Assembly (NCBI RefSeq): GCF_021390175.1
Contig: NZ_CP090004.1
Location: forward strand, 2,418,001-2,482,000
Source: Flagellimonas sp. HMM57
GTDB lineage: Bacteria > Bacteroidota > Bacteroidia > Flavobacteriales > Flavobacteriaceae
DNA: 64,000 bases
Reading direction: 5' to 3'
Below the pieces are notes generated by a model that searched no databases, had not been told where the DNA came from, and saw only the letters and a program-made list of their open reading frames with translations. Position 1 is the stretch's first letter. Each line of letters begins with the position of its first letter. The translations under genes were made by a program, and so were the position numbers. Shown here piece by piece: positions 38,701 through 46,696 of this stretch.

Positions 38701-39239
38701 GTAATGATGTGCCTTTGGTACATTTTGGTGATATCAATACAGGTAGATTTTACTACAAGCGCAAACCCCAAAGCCCACACATTTATTCTTGGGTGTTGAA
38801 TAATTATTGGGTGACTAATTTTAGAGCCAGTCAAGATGGCGAAATGAAATGGAGTTATTTCTTGACATCATCATCAAATACATCAAACACCTTTGCTACT
38901 AAGTTTGGGTGGGGTAATCGTGTTGGTATGGCGGGTCGTGTTATTTCACCAGAGAAAGATTCAACAACTGAAAAAACACTAAGTAAGTCCGTACTGAATC
39001 TCGGCGTATCCAATCTACTTCTTGTGAATGCAAAACCAACAGCTATAAACGATGGTGTTATACTTCACCTTCGCGAAACAGAAGGTGACCATGCGATTTT
39101 AGACATCAATGCATTAATGAATCAAACTGGGGCAAAAGAAGTGTATGAGGTCAACGTACTCGGAGAAGAAATACAGCAATTGACCAAGCCGATGCTCATA
39201 GAACACTATGAAACAAGGTTTATTTTATTAAAAATGTAG
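35772..39239 (+). CDS. GH38-type alpha-mannosidase, secreted
   Basis: 1155 residues. The signal peptide is clearest from the internal ATG at 35820 (residue 17), ending in N-A-Y-A-Q; the start may be there rather than at 35772. After an N-terminal beta domain, the GH38 catalytic region begins near residue 297 with H-S-H-T-D-I-G-Y-T, whose His and Asp bind the zinc ion. A probable nucleophile Asp lies in Q-N-D-V-N-G-I-G-W, and Y-D-E-H-T-F-G-A-A-E-S follows near residue 635. A beta-sandwich tail completes the protein. The enzyme should release alpha-mannose from N-glycans in the periplasm or at the surface. The following GH92 gene starts right after its stop. Confidence 0.88.
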   Translation: MKKMNFWKVPNKTSNKMKVNKNLFTLLLSIFVFVFVFVPNAYAQDNYFAGYKASISGANFAYHSPFSNLDQCLLTRAKSSFDPIEWETEVIPVSYTKPTASFIWGYGIGAKSPSQQFDLYVNDKKVLRFSSPNSNEQLRTLKGKDGIVLQFNRSMIDMNLDEMGTAVLTVPDSYFTKGKPVVLKIDGVDNDSNEWFMTFKRELGEKIRTQQLKVVVKKDGKLFHSVRFELMHLKKPTTASISASNNKQKYKINTGFNELDFLVPAVQSPTEMDVELKIGNKKEQLSFTVEPVREWTINLVQHSHTDIGYTRSQTEILAEHLRFIDTALDYCDQTDDYPDEAKFRWTCEASWTVREYLKNRPKSQIDRLLQRIKEGRIEVTGMFFNFSEIIDETALAMQTQALKHFKEKGIDVTTAMQNDVNGIGWAMIDLYKNTGVKYLTMGQHGHRAHVPFNKPTSFWWESNSGNRLLAYRSEHYTHGNALSLTSGKMDQFRSNLSSYLSKLEDKGYPYNRTAFQFSGYLTDNSPPSTIACDIVKEWNEKYEWPKLKLSLDSEFMLYVEKHLAEELPVKKVAWPDWWTDGFGSAFRETKTARTAHSQMIGNMGLLSMSYLMGSELPKTINGEIEKAYDELLFYDEHTFGAAESITDPLGENSVVQWGQKSAYAWTAYKESSLIREKALGLIQQHVPKGEYPTVAVFNTLNWERSGLVNVYIDHELLPLGRDYKLVDENGKAIQIQRISSRADGSNYTLWATNIPPMGYATFRIILEDKKDKQTDKVTEHDNSILENEYYRLKIDREKGVVTSLFDKELNKELVDMDSSTKLGEFIYEEPEDRKSMERLTNTSRDTVYVPIKRKISGLTDITVSDIKKNALWNSVAVNGKIEGCADERGVNLEIRLYNTSKKIELSYSMVKLPVTSPEGVYIAFPFKMSDDDELAFDVQGGTVNPGVNQLEGTSADWNVIQNFAAVQNNEAQILFSSNDVPLVHFGDINTGRFYYKRKPQSPHIYSWVLNNYWVTNFRASQDGEMKWSYFLTSSSNTSNTFATKFGWGNRVGMAGRVISPEKDSTTEKTLSKSVLNLGVSNLLLVNAKPTAINDGVILHLRETEGDHAILDINALMNQTGAKEVYEVNVLGEEIQQLTKPMLIEHYETRFILLKM

Positions 39240-41510
39240 ATGAAAAGCACATCACACATCTTAAAAAGAGGGCATGTCCTAATACTTGTATTGATTTTAG
39301 GAACATGTTATACCTCTTGCAAGAATGAACCTAAACAAGAAACCAGGGAAAGTCTTGTGGATTATGTTAATCCATTTATTGGCACAGGAGGCCACGGCCA
39401 CACTTTTCCCGGTGCTACCGCTCCATTTGGAATGGTACAACCCAGTCCAGGTAACGGTATTACTGGTTGGGACTGGTGTTCAGGGTATCATATCAGCGAT
39501 TCAATCATTTCTGGTTTTGGTCAATTGCACCTAAGCGGTACGGGTATTGGCGATTTGACCGATGTATTGTTGATGCCAACAAACAAATCTGTTGATGTAA
39601 CCCTTTTTGGAACTTCTAGGGATAGCCTTCCCTATACTTCAAGCTTTCCACACAGTAGCGAGCTTGCTTCGCCGGGGTATTATGAAGTCTATCTCGAAGA
39701 ACCCAAGGTTGATGTAGCCCTAACGGCCAATGACTATGTAGCCTTCCATAAATATACTTTTAGGGAGGAAAATAATCCTTCATTTATTCTTGATTTAGGA
39801 TTTGCGGTCAATTGGGACAAACCAACCGAAGGTCATATCGCAGTAGAAAATGAAAATCGTTTGGTAGGTTATCGTTTTAGTACAGGATGGGCAAAAAATC
39901 AAAAAGTGTTTTTTGTGATTGAAACTTCAAAACCCATTACAACGCATCAATTGGTTACCGATGGAAAAGCAGTGGAGGGCATGAGCTCCGTCAAAGGAAA
40001 AAAGACAGGTGGCCAGTTCTTTTTCACAAAGGATTCTTTAAAAACAGTCGATGTCAAAGTTGCGCTGTCCTCGGTTAGTATCGATAATGCAAAAGAAAAC
40101 TTACGACAACAAGGAGCCGAACAAAATTTTGAGGAAATCAAAAATCGGACCAGTAAACAATGGGAATCTTTGTTGGCTAAGATCCAAGTGGAAACACCTA
40201 TCGATTCTCTAAAAACCATCTTTTATACTGCACTATACCATACTCAAATTGCCCCTGTTCTCTTTAGCGATGTCAATAACGAGTTTCGGTTGCAAAATGA
40301 TAGTATTGTCAAGACAAGTGGAAAGACCTACTCTACCTTATCGCTTTGGGATACGTTCCGAGCGGAAAACCCCCTCTTAAATCTACTACATCCAGAGAAG
40401 GTAAGTGATATCATACAATCCATGTTGGCTTATTACGATGAACAGGGAAGGTTGCCTGTATGGACACTTTATGGTAACGAGACCGATACTATGACGGGCA
40501 ATCACGGTGTTTCGGTCATCTGTGAAGCCTTTTTAAAAGGAATTCGTGGTTTTAATATTGAAAAGGCCTATGCAGCAGTTCGAGAAACCATGATGGGTGA
40601 TATTCGTGGACTTGGTCCTTATAAAAAATACGGTTACATCCCGTTTACCGAATTGGATGAATCCGTAACGATCACCTTGGAATTTGCCTATAATGATTGG
40701 TGTGTGGCCCAAATGGCCAGAGTATTGGGAAAAAATGATGACCATGACTATTTTTTGAAAAGGTCTAAAGCATATCAATACCTTTTTGATGCTAAAACAG
40801 GTTTTATGAGAGGTAAATCAGTAGATGGAAAAAGTTGGAACGAACCCTTTGACCCAAAATATTCAAACCATCGCGAACATACAGATTATACCGAAGGTAA
40901 TGCCTGGCAACACAGCTGGTTTGTATTGCACGACGTTGCTGACTTTATTGGGCTTCATGGCGGAAATGACGCTTTTACCAAAAAGTTGGAGCAACTTTTT
41001 ACCGAAACTTCAGAAATTTCCGGAGACAATATTTCTGCAGACATATCAGGATTAATTGGGCAGTATGCCCATGGCAATGAACCTAGCCATCACATAGCCT
41101 ATATGTTCAATCGAGCTCAGCATCCATGGAAAACGCAGTATTGGGTACGCGAAATTTTAGACACCCAATATAGTACAAAACCAGATGGATTGAGCGGCAA
41201 TGAAGACTGCGGACAAATGTCTGCATGGTATGTCTTTAGTTCCCTCGGTTTTTATCCCATGAACCCAGCTTCGGGACAGTACGAACTCGGAAGCCCGATT
41301 TTTGAAAAGGCGACCATCACACTTTCTGGGGACAAGAAATTCGAAGTTATCGCAAAAAATACTTCAGCAACCAACAAGTACATTCAATCCGTAAAATTGA
41401 ATGGCAAATTGTTGGAGCGTACTTATATCGATCATTCGGAAATTTTAGCGGGCGGTACACTGGAGTTTGAAATGGGACCAGAACCCAATAAAATGTGGGG
41501 CATAAATTAG
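39240..41510 (+). CDS. GH92 alpha-mannosidase lipoprotein (first of four)
   Basis: 756 residues with a lipobox (C-Y-T-S-C). The N-terminal beta-sandwich starts V-N-P-F-I-G-T-G-G-H-G-H-T-F-P-G-A, the family's diagnostic opening. The (alpha/alpha)6 barrel carries L-S-L-W-D-T-F-R near residue 365, Y-T-E-G-N-A-W-Q-H-S-W with the likely general-acid Glu, Y-A-H-G-N-E-P-S-H-H and G-N-E-D-C-G-Q-M-S-A-W-Y near the end. These calcium-dependent enzymes invert exo-alpha-mannosidic bonds. Its ATG directly abuts the GH38 stop. The Y-A-H-G-N-E-P-S-H-H stretch and the closing motif are shared with the third gene of this family at 44428, so similar linkage preference is possible. Confidence 0.94.
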   Translation: MKSTSHILKRGHVLILVLILGTCYTSCKNEPKQETRESLVDYVNPFIGTGGHGHTFPGATAPFGMVQPSPGNGITGWDWCSGYHISDSIISGFGQLHLSGTGIGDLTDVLLMPTNKSVDVTLFGTSRDSLPYTSSFPHSSELASPGYYEVYLEEPKVDVALTANDYVAFHKYTFREENNPSFILDLGFAVNWDKPTEGHIAVENENRLVGYRFSTGWAKNQKVFFVIETSKPITTHQLVTDGKAVEGMSSVKGKKTGGQFFFTKDSLKTVDVKVALSSVSIDNAKENLRQQGAEQNFEEIKNRTSKQWESLLAKIQVETPIDSLKTIFYTALYHTQIAPVLFSDVNNEFRLQNDSIVKTSGKTYSTLSLWDTFRAENPLLNLLHPEKVSDIIQSMLAYYDEQGRLPVWTLYGNETDTMTGNHGVSVICEAFLKGIRGFNIEKAYAAVRETMMGDIRGLGPYKKYGYIPFTELDESVTITLEFAYNDWCVAQMARVLGKNDDHDYFLKRSKAYQYLFDAKTGFMRGKSVDGKSWNEPFDPKYSNHREHTDYTEGNAWQHSWFVLHDVADFIGLHGGNDAFTKKLEQLFTETSEISGDNISADISGLIGQYAHGNEPSHHIAYMFNRAQHPWKTQYWVREILDTQYSTKPDGLSGNEDCGQMSAWYVFSSLGFYPMNPASGQYELGSPIFEKATITLSGDKKFEVIAKNTSATNKYIQSVKLNGKLLERTYIDHSEILAGGTLEFEMGPEPNKMWGIN

Positions 41511-41518
41511 ACCACTCT

Positions 41519-43396
41519 ATGGATGTAATAGATATTTCGATTATTGTAATTTACGTGCTGCTCACCCTTTTTGTGGGTATTTGGGTTTCAAAAAAGGCTT
41601 CCAAAGGGCTTAAGTCCTATTTTCTGGGCGGGAATAATATAAAATGGTATTATCTGGGTTTGAGCAATGGTTCTGGAATGTTTGATATTTCAGGTACTGC
41701 TTGGATGGTGGGCATCCTCTTCCTTTATGGGGCAAAAAGCTTTATGTTCATGTGGCTTTGGCCCGTTTGGAACCAAGTATTTATCATGATTTTCTTGGCG
41801 GTCTGGATAAGGCGTTCAAACATCATGACAGGTTCTGAATGGATTCTTACCCGCTTTGGTGATGGTAAAGCAGGTAGGGCTTCGCACAGTATCGTTGCCA
41901 TTTTTGCAGTGGTTTCTGCGGTAGGTTTCATCGCTTATTTTTTTGAAGGTATTGGTAAATTCATGACTGTGATCTTGCCTTGGAACATTCCGTTGGAAAT
42001 TGGAGAAACCCTCATCTTGACTTCCGACCAATCCTATGCTCTCATCATTATTTTCCTCACAACTTTATATACTATCAAAGGAGGGATGTTTTCTGTAGTT
42101 GCTACCGAAGTACTGCAGTACGTAATTATGGTTATCGCAGGTATTTTAGTGGCAGGCTATACTTTTTTTACGTTTAGCGATATGGAGATCACTTCAGTTA
42201 TTTCAGAAGAATGGAAGAATATCTTTTTCAGCAATGAACTTGGCCCACATTGGAGCAGCAAGTTTCAAGCATTTAATAACCTGATTGATTCCGAGGGCTA
42301 TAAAATGTTCGGAGCCTTAATTGGAATGACCTTGTTCAAAGGTTTTTTTGCCAGTATTGCCGGCCCAGTACCCAGTTATGATTTTCAACGGATTTTATCC
42401 ACAAGATCGGTGAAAGAAGCAGCTTATATGAGTGGATTTACAAACTTGATCTTATTCATACCCCGATATTTATTGATCACGGGATTTGTAGTCATCGCTT
42501 TGGTGGTTTTGGGACCGCAAATGGCTGCAGATCCCAATTTATCCGGCGGAGATTTGGAAATCATTCTCCCCAAGGTCATCAACAACCATATTCCCGTGGG
42601 CATAAAGGGACTGATGTTGGCTGGTCTGCTGGCTGCCTTCATGTCCACTTTTTCTGCGTTCGTAAACTCAGGACCTGCCTATATCGTAAACGATATCTAT
42701 AAAAAATATTTTAAGCCAGAAGCTCCGAGCAAACACTACATTAAAGCTAGTTATGTTGCTTCGTTCGGTGTAGTTATTCTTGGTGTTTTCATGGGCTTCT
42801 TTGCGGATTCCATTAACTCATTGACCCTTTGGATTACCAGCGCTCTGTATGGCGGCTACGTAGCTGCTAATTTTTTAAAGTGGGTATGGTGGCGCTTTAA
42901 TGGCTGGGGCTATTTTTGGGGCATGTTAGCAGGTTTGCTCATCGCTACGCTTCAATTCTTTTTGGACCAATACAAAGGAAGTTTTGAAGAAGGGTCGCTT
43001 TTATACGAGCTTTCTAATGTACACGCCATATATCTCTTCCCTTTGATATTTGGTTTTTCGCTCCTTGGGTCCTTTTTGGGTACCTATTTTTCAAGGCCTA
43101 CCGAAATGAACGTGCTGAAATCCTTTTATGCCTCGGTCAAACCCTGGGGCTGGTGGAAACCTGTTTTGGAACAGTTAAAAAATGAAGATTCCAGTTTTGA
43201 AAAGAATACTGATTTTAAGATGGATATGGTAAACTGTACCGTTGGGATTGTTTGGCAATCGAGCATGATACTGCTTCCCATTTATTTTCTGATTAGGGAC
43301 TATCCCAAAACATGGATTTCACTGGCAGTTTTTCTGGTTACCTCTGCAATTTTAAAATTTACTTGGTTGGATAAGGTTCGAAAAATCCCCAATTAA
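41519..43396 (+). CDS. Sodium:solute symporter (SSS family)
   Basis: 625 residues from the ATG at 41519; a GTG at 41495 inside the GH92 gene is less likely. The protein has about 14 helices with the SSS core, including G-N-N-I-K-W-Y-Y-L-G-L-S-N-G-S-G in helix 1 and S-A-F-V-N-S-G-P-A-Y-I-V-N-D-I-Y-K near residues 380-400. It imports small organic solutes with sodium. The downstream cytosolic GH130 enzyme implies the disaccharide Man-beta-1,4-GlcNAc, or mannose, as cargo. It is the only inner-membrane importer inside the glycosidase block, separate from the two sugar porters further upstream. Confidence 0.88.
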   Translation: MDVIDISIIVIYVLLTLFVGIWVSKKASKGLKSYFLGGNNIKWYYLGLSNGSGMFDISGTAWMVGILFLYGAKSFMFMWLWPVWNQVFIMIFLAVWIRRSNIMTGSEWILTRFGDGKAGRASHSIVAIFAVVSAVGFIAYFFEGIGKFMTVILPWNIPLEIGETLILTSDQSYALIIIFLTTLYTIKGGMFSVVATEVLQYVIMVIAGILVAGYTFFTFSDMEITSVISEEWKNIFFSNELGPHWSSKFQAFNNLIDSEGYKMFGALIGMTLFKGFFASIAGPVPSYDFQRILSTRSVKEAAYMSGFTNLILFIPRYLLITGFVVIALVVLGPQMAADPNLSGGDLEIILPKVINNHIPVGIKGLMLAGLLAAFMSTFSAFVNSGPAYIVNDIYKKYFKPEAPSKHYIKASYVASFGVVILGVFMGFFADSINSLTLWITSALYGGYVAANFLKWVWWRFNGWGYFWGMLAGLLIATLQFFLDQYKGSFEEGSLLYELSNVHAIYLFPLIFGFSLLGSFLGTYFSRPTEMNVLKSFYASVKPWGWWKPVLEQLKNEDSSFEKNTDFKMDMVNCTVGIVWQSSMILLPIYFLIRDYPKTWISLAVFLVTSAILKFTWLDKVRKIPN

Positions 43397-43442
43397 ACCC
43401 GTATAAAAAGTTCAATGTATAAGATTCCAAAAAAATAAAAAT

Positions 43443-44408
43443 ATGAGTTCAATTCCATGGCAAGATAGACCCGCTTCGAGTAAGGATGTTGTTTGGCGCT
43501 ATGATAAAAACCCCATAATTCGACGAGATGCCATTCCATCATCCAACAGTATTTTCAATAGTGCCGTAGTACCTTTTAAAGATGGTTATGCTGGGGTGTT
43601 CCGATGTGACAACAAGGCGGTTCAAATGAACATATTTGCAGGGTTCAGTAAAGATGGAATTCATTGGAACATTGAGCACAGCCCCATAGATTTTAAGGAT
43701 GGAAACACCCAAATGATTGAGTCGGCCTATAAATACGACCCGCGGGTCACTTTCATTGAAGATCGCTATTGGATAACATGGTGCAATGGCTATCACGGCC
43801 CAACAATTGGCATAGGATATACATTTGATTTCAAGGAATTTTTTCAATGCGAAAATGCATTTTTGCCCTTCAACAGAAATGGCGTGCTCTTTCCTGAAAA
43901 GATAGACGGTAAATATGCTATGCTAAGTAGGCCTAGCGATAATGGACATACACCTTTTGGGGATATTTATCTGAGTTATAGTCCAGATATGAAATATTGG
44001 GGCGAACATCGTGTGGTAATGAAAGCCTCTCCCTTTGAGGATAGTGCTTGGCAATGTACCAAAATTGGTGCGGGGTCCGTACCTATTTTAACGGATGAAG
44101 GTTGGTTGATGTTCTACCACGGAGTGATCAATACCTGCAATGGCTTTAGATATTCTATGGGTTCTGCAATTTTGGATAAAAATGACCCTTCAAAAGTAAC
44201 CTATCGAACACAGCCCTATCTATTGTCACCACAAACATCTTATGAATGTATAGGCGATGTCCCCAATGTGGTGTTTCCCTGTGCTTCATTGCATTCCATT
44301 GAAGAAGATAAGATTGCCATCTATTATGGAGCGGCGGATACTGTTGTGGCTTTGGCGTTTGGCCATATTTCGGAGATTGTGAAATTCACAAAGGAAAATA
44401 GTTTGTAA
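43443..44408 (+). CDS. GH130 mannosyl-glucosamine phosphorylase-like enzyme
   Basis: 321 residues, no signal peptide, thus cytosolic. It has the five-bladed propeller of GH130, with R-Y-D-K-N-P-I-I at the start, F-N-S-A-V-V-P-F near residues 37-44, and [10 protein letters not shown] (Asp99, the likely proton donor) in a W-I-T-W-C-N blade. A further conserved stretch is [13 protein letters not shown]. The size matches the GH130_2 branch that phosphorolyses Man-beta-1,4-GlcNAc to mannose-1-phosphate and GlcNAc. That disaccharide is the core left after endo-acting GH85 and alpha-mannosidases have acted on N-glycans, so the gene ties the locus to N-glycans rather than yeast mannan alone. Confidence 0.9.
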   Translation: MSSIPWQDRPASSKDVVWRYDKNPIIRRDAIPSSNSIFNSAVVPFKDGYAGVFRCDNKAVQMNIFAGFSKDGIHWNIEHSPIDFKDGNTQMIESAYKYDPRVTFIEDRYWITWCNGYHGPTIGIGYTFDFKEFFQCENAFLPFNRNGVLFPEKIDGKYAMLSRPSDNGHTPFGDIYLSYSPDMKYWGEHRVVMKASPFEDSAWQCTKIGAGSVPILTDEGWLMFYHGVINTCNGFRYSMGSAILDKNDPSKVTYRTQPYLLSPQTSYECIGDVPNVVFPCASLHSIEEDKIAIYYGAADTVVALAFGHISEIVKFTKENSL

Positions 44409-44427
44409 TAGTCATTTTTTGGAATTC

Positions 44428-46695
44428 ATGAGATGGTACACCTACATATTGATTCTTCTTTTTACAAGTTGTACGCAATTGTCAAAAAAGCAGATTAGTG
44501 AGGAAAAACTGATTAACTATGTCAATCCTTTCATTGGTACTGATGGCCCAGGAAATACTTATCCGGGTGCGACCGTCCCATTTGGAATGGTACAATTAAG
44601 TCCGGATATTGGTATCCCAGGCTGGGACCGTATTGCAGGATACTATTATCAAGATTCTATTATTTCTGGTTTTTCGCATACCCACCTTTCTGGTACGGGC
44701 GCAGGCGATTTGTACGATATTTTAGTGATGCCAACAAACAGTAGGTTTTCCAAAAAAATAAAGGAAAACAATTATAAACCTTTTTCCAGCTTCAGTCATG
44801 ACCAAGAAGGGGCATCGCCAGGATATTATTGGGTAAACCTGTTGGATTATGGCATCAAAGCAGAAATGACCGCTACAGCAAGAGTTGGGGTGCACCGCTA
44901 TACGTTTCCTGAAGATAATGATACACAACTACACGTAGATTTAGGATATGCCATCAATTGGGATACCCCGACCGATACCTTTATTAAGGTAGTCAACGAT
45001 TCCACTTTGCAAGGGTATCGAATGTCCACAGGTTGGGCCAGAAACCAGAGGGTTTATTTTGAAATGCAATTTTCAAAACCTTTCACATCCCATGAGATTC
45101 TTGATGATAAAAAGAAGGATGCCCCTCCGTTTAATGGTATCAATTCCAAAATAATACTTCACTACAGTACTGCTAAAGATGAGCAAATTGAAGTTAAAAC
45201 GGGATTGTCATCAGTAAGTATGGAAGCTGCAGGGAAAGCCATTACGATTGAAGCTGGCCAGAACTTTGATGCTATTCAGCAAAAAGCGGCATCGCAATGG
45301 GAACATGAATTACAAAAGATAACAGTCGATACAAAAGATGTAAATAAAAAAACCATCTTCTATACGATGCTGTATCAATCCATGCTTGCCCCTACACTGT
45401 ACAGCGATATCAATAATGAATACAAAGCGGCCAATGATACTCAGGGGCTTTTCAAGAAAGGTCAGGATACCATTGTGAAAACGGATGGATTTCTCCGTTA
45501 CGATACATTTTCGTTGTGGGATACGTTTCGGGCGGCACATCCCTTACAAACCATAATACATCCAGAAAAAGTACCTGATATCATCAATTCCCTATTGGCC
45601 CACTATCAAGAGACAGATATACTGCCCGTATGGTCAATGCAGGGGAGCGAGACCAATATGATGATCGGTTACCATGCCGTACCCGTAATCGTGGATGCCT
45701 ACTTTAAAGGTTTTCAGTTTGATGCAGCGTTGGCGTATACTGCCTGTAAAGAGAGTGCCATGGTCAACGGACGACAGATTGATGTTTATAAAGAGAGGGG
45801 ATTTATTCCTGCGGATGAAAACCATGAAAATTGGTCGGTTTCGAAGACCATGGAATATGCCTTTGACGACTGGTGCATTGCCATGTTTGCAAAAGCTTTG
45901 GGCAAAGAAGATGATTATCGTTACTTTTTAAAACGCTCGGAGAGTTGGAAAAACCTATACAACGAAGAAAGCTCATGGATACAACCAAAAGATACCAATG
46001 GTGAATTTATTATACCTTTCGTCCCTAAATTATATGGGCCCAATTTCGCTGAGAGCAACGCTTGGCAATATTATTGGTTTGTGCCTCATGACATAGAAGG
46101 ACTTATTGAAAAAACTGGAGGTAGAGAACGATTTACCCAAAAATTGGATTCAATGTTCAGCTACGCGCCCAAACCATCGGATAAACTGCCGATATTCAGT
46201 ACGGGAATGATTGGGCAATATGCGCACGGTAATGAACCAAGCCATCACGTGGCCTATCTCTATAATTATTTGGGACAGCCTTCAAAAACTCAAAAATTGG
46301 TTCGCGATATTTTAGAAGGGCAATATAAAAATGAACCTAATGGCCATTGTGGAAATGAAGATTGCGGGCAGATGTCATCTTGGTATATTTTGAGTGCCTT
46401 GGGGTTTTATCCCGTAAATCCTGCTCAGGGAACTTATGACCTTGGTATTCCGTTGTATGAAAGTGCCTTGATTCAAGTTGGTAACGGCAAAACATTTCAT
46501 GTAATAGCAGAAGGAGGTATCCATAAACGCTTCGTTGAAAAGGTATTTTTAAATGGAGAAGCATTGTCCAGGAACTATATCACTCATAAAGAAATCAGTT
46601 CGGGAGGCACTTTGATTTTCAAGTTAACAGATAATCCTGAATTTGCAGATAATAAGCAGCTCAAAACCCCCGAAGTCAATAAAATCTATAACTAG
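44428..46695 (+). CDS. GH92 alpha-mannosidase lipoprotein (second of four)
   Basis: 755 residues from the ATG at 44428, whose signal ends in a lipobox (L-F-T-S-C); a TTG nine bases upstream is less likely. The family opening V-N-P-F-I-G-T-D-G-P-G-N-T-Y-P-G-A is present, with F-S-L-W-D-T-F-R near residue 365, F-A-E-S-N-A-W-Q-Y-Y-W (Glu kept, the usual Gly replaced by Ser), Y-A-H-G-N-E-P-S-H-H and G-N-E-D-C-G-Q-M-S-S-W-Y. It shares the Y-A-H-G-N-E-P-S-H-H and closing motifs with the first copy at 39240. The GH130 gene lies directly upstream, and the next GH92 gene starts one base after its stop. Confidence 0.94.
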   Translation: MRWYTYILILLFTSCTQLSKKQISEEKLINYVNPFIGTDGPGNTYPGATVPFGMVQLSPDIGIPGWDRIAGYYYQDSIISGFSHTHLSGTGAGDLYDILVMPTNSRFSKKIKENNYKPFSSFSHDQEGASPGYYWVNLLDYGIKAEMTATARVGVHRYTFPEDNDTQLHVDLGYAINWDTPTDTFIKVVNDSTLQGYRMSTGWARNQRVYFEMQFSKPFTSHEILDDKKKDAPPFNGINSKIILHYSTAKDEQIEVKTGLSSVSMEAAGKAITIEAGQNFDAIQQKAASQWEHELQKITVDTKDVNKKTIFYTMLYQSMLAPTLYSDINNEYKAANDTQGLFKKGQDTIVKTDGFLRYDTFSLWDTFRAAHPLQTIIHPEKVPDIINSLLAHYQETDILPVWSMQGSETNMMIGYHAVPVIVDAYFKGFQFDAALAYTACKESAMVNGRQIDVYKERGFIPADENHENWSVSKTMEYAFDDWCIAMFAKALGKEDDYRYFLKRSESWKNLYNEESSWIQPKDTNGEFIIPFVPKLYGPNFAESNAWQYYWFVPHDIEGLIEKTGGRERFTQKLDSMFSYAPKPSDKLPIFSTGMIGQYAHGNEPSHHVAYLYNYLGQPSKTQKLVRDILEGQYKNEPNGHCGNEDCGQMSSWYILSALGFYPVNPAQGTYDLGIPLYESALIQVGNGKTFHVIAEGGIHKRFVEKVFLNGEALSRNYITHKEISSGGTLIFKLTDNPEFADNKQLKTPEVNKIYN

Positions 46696-46696
46696 A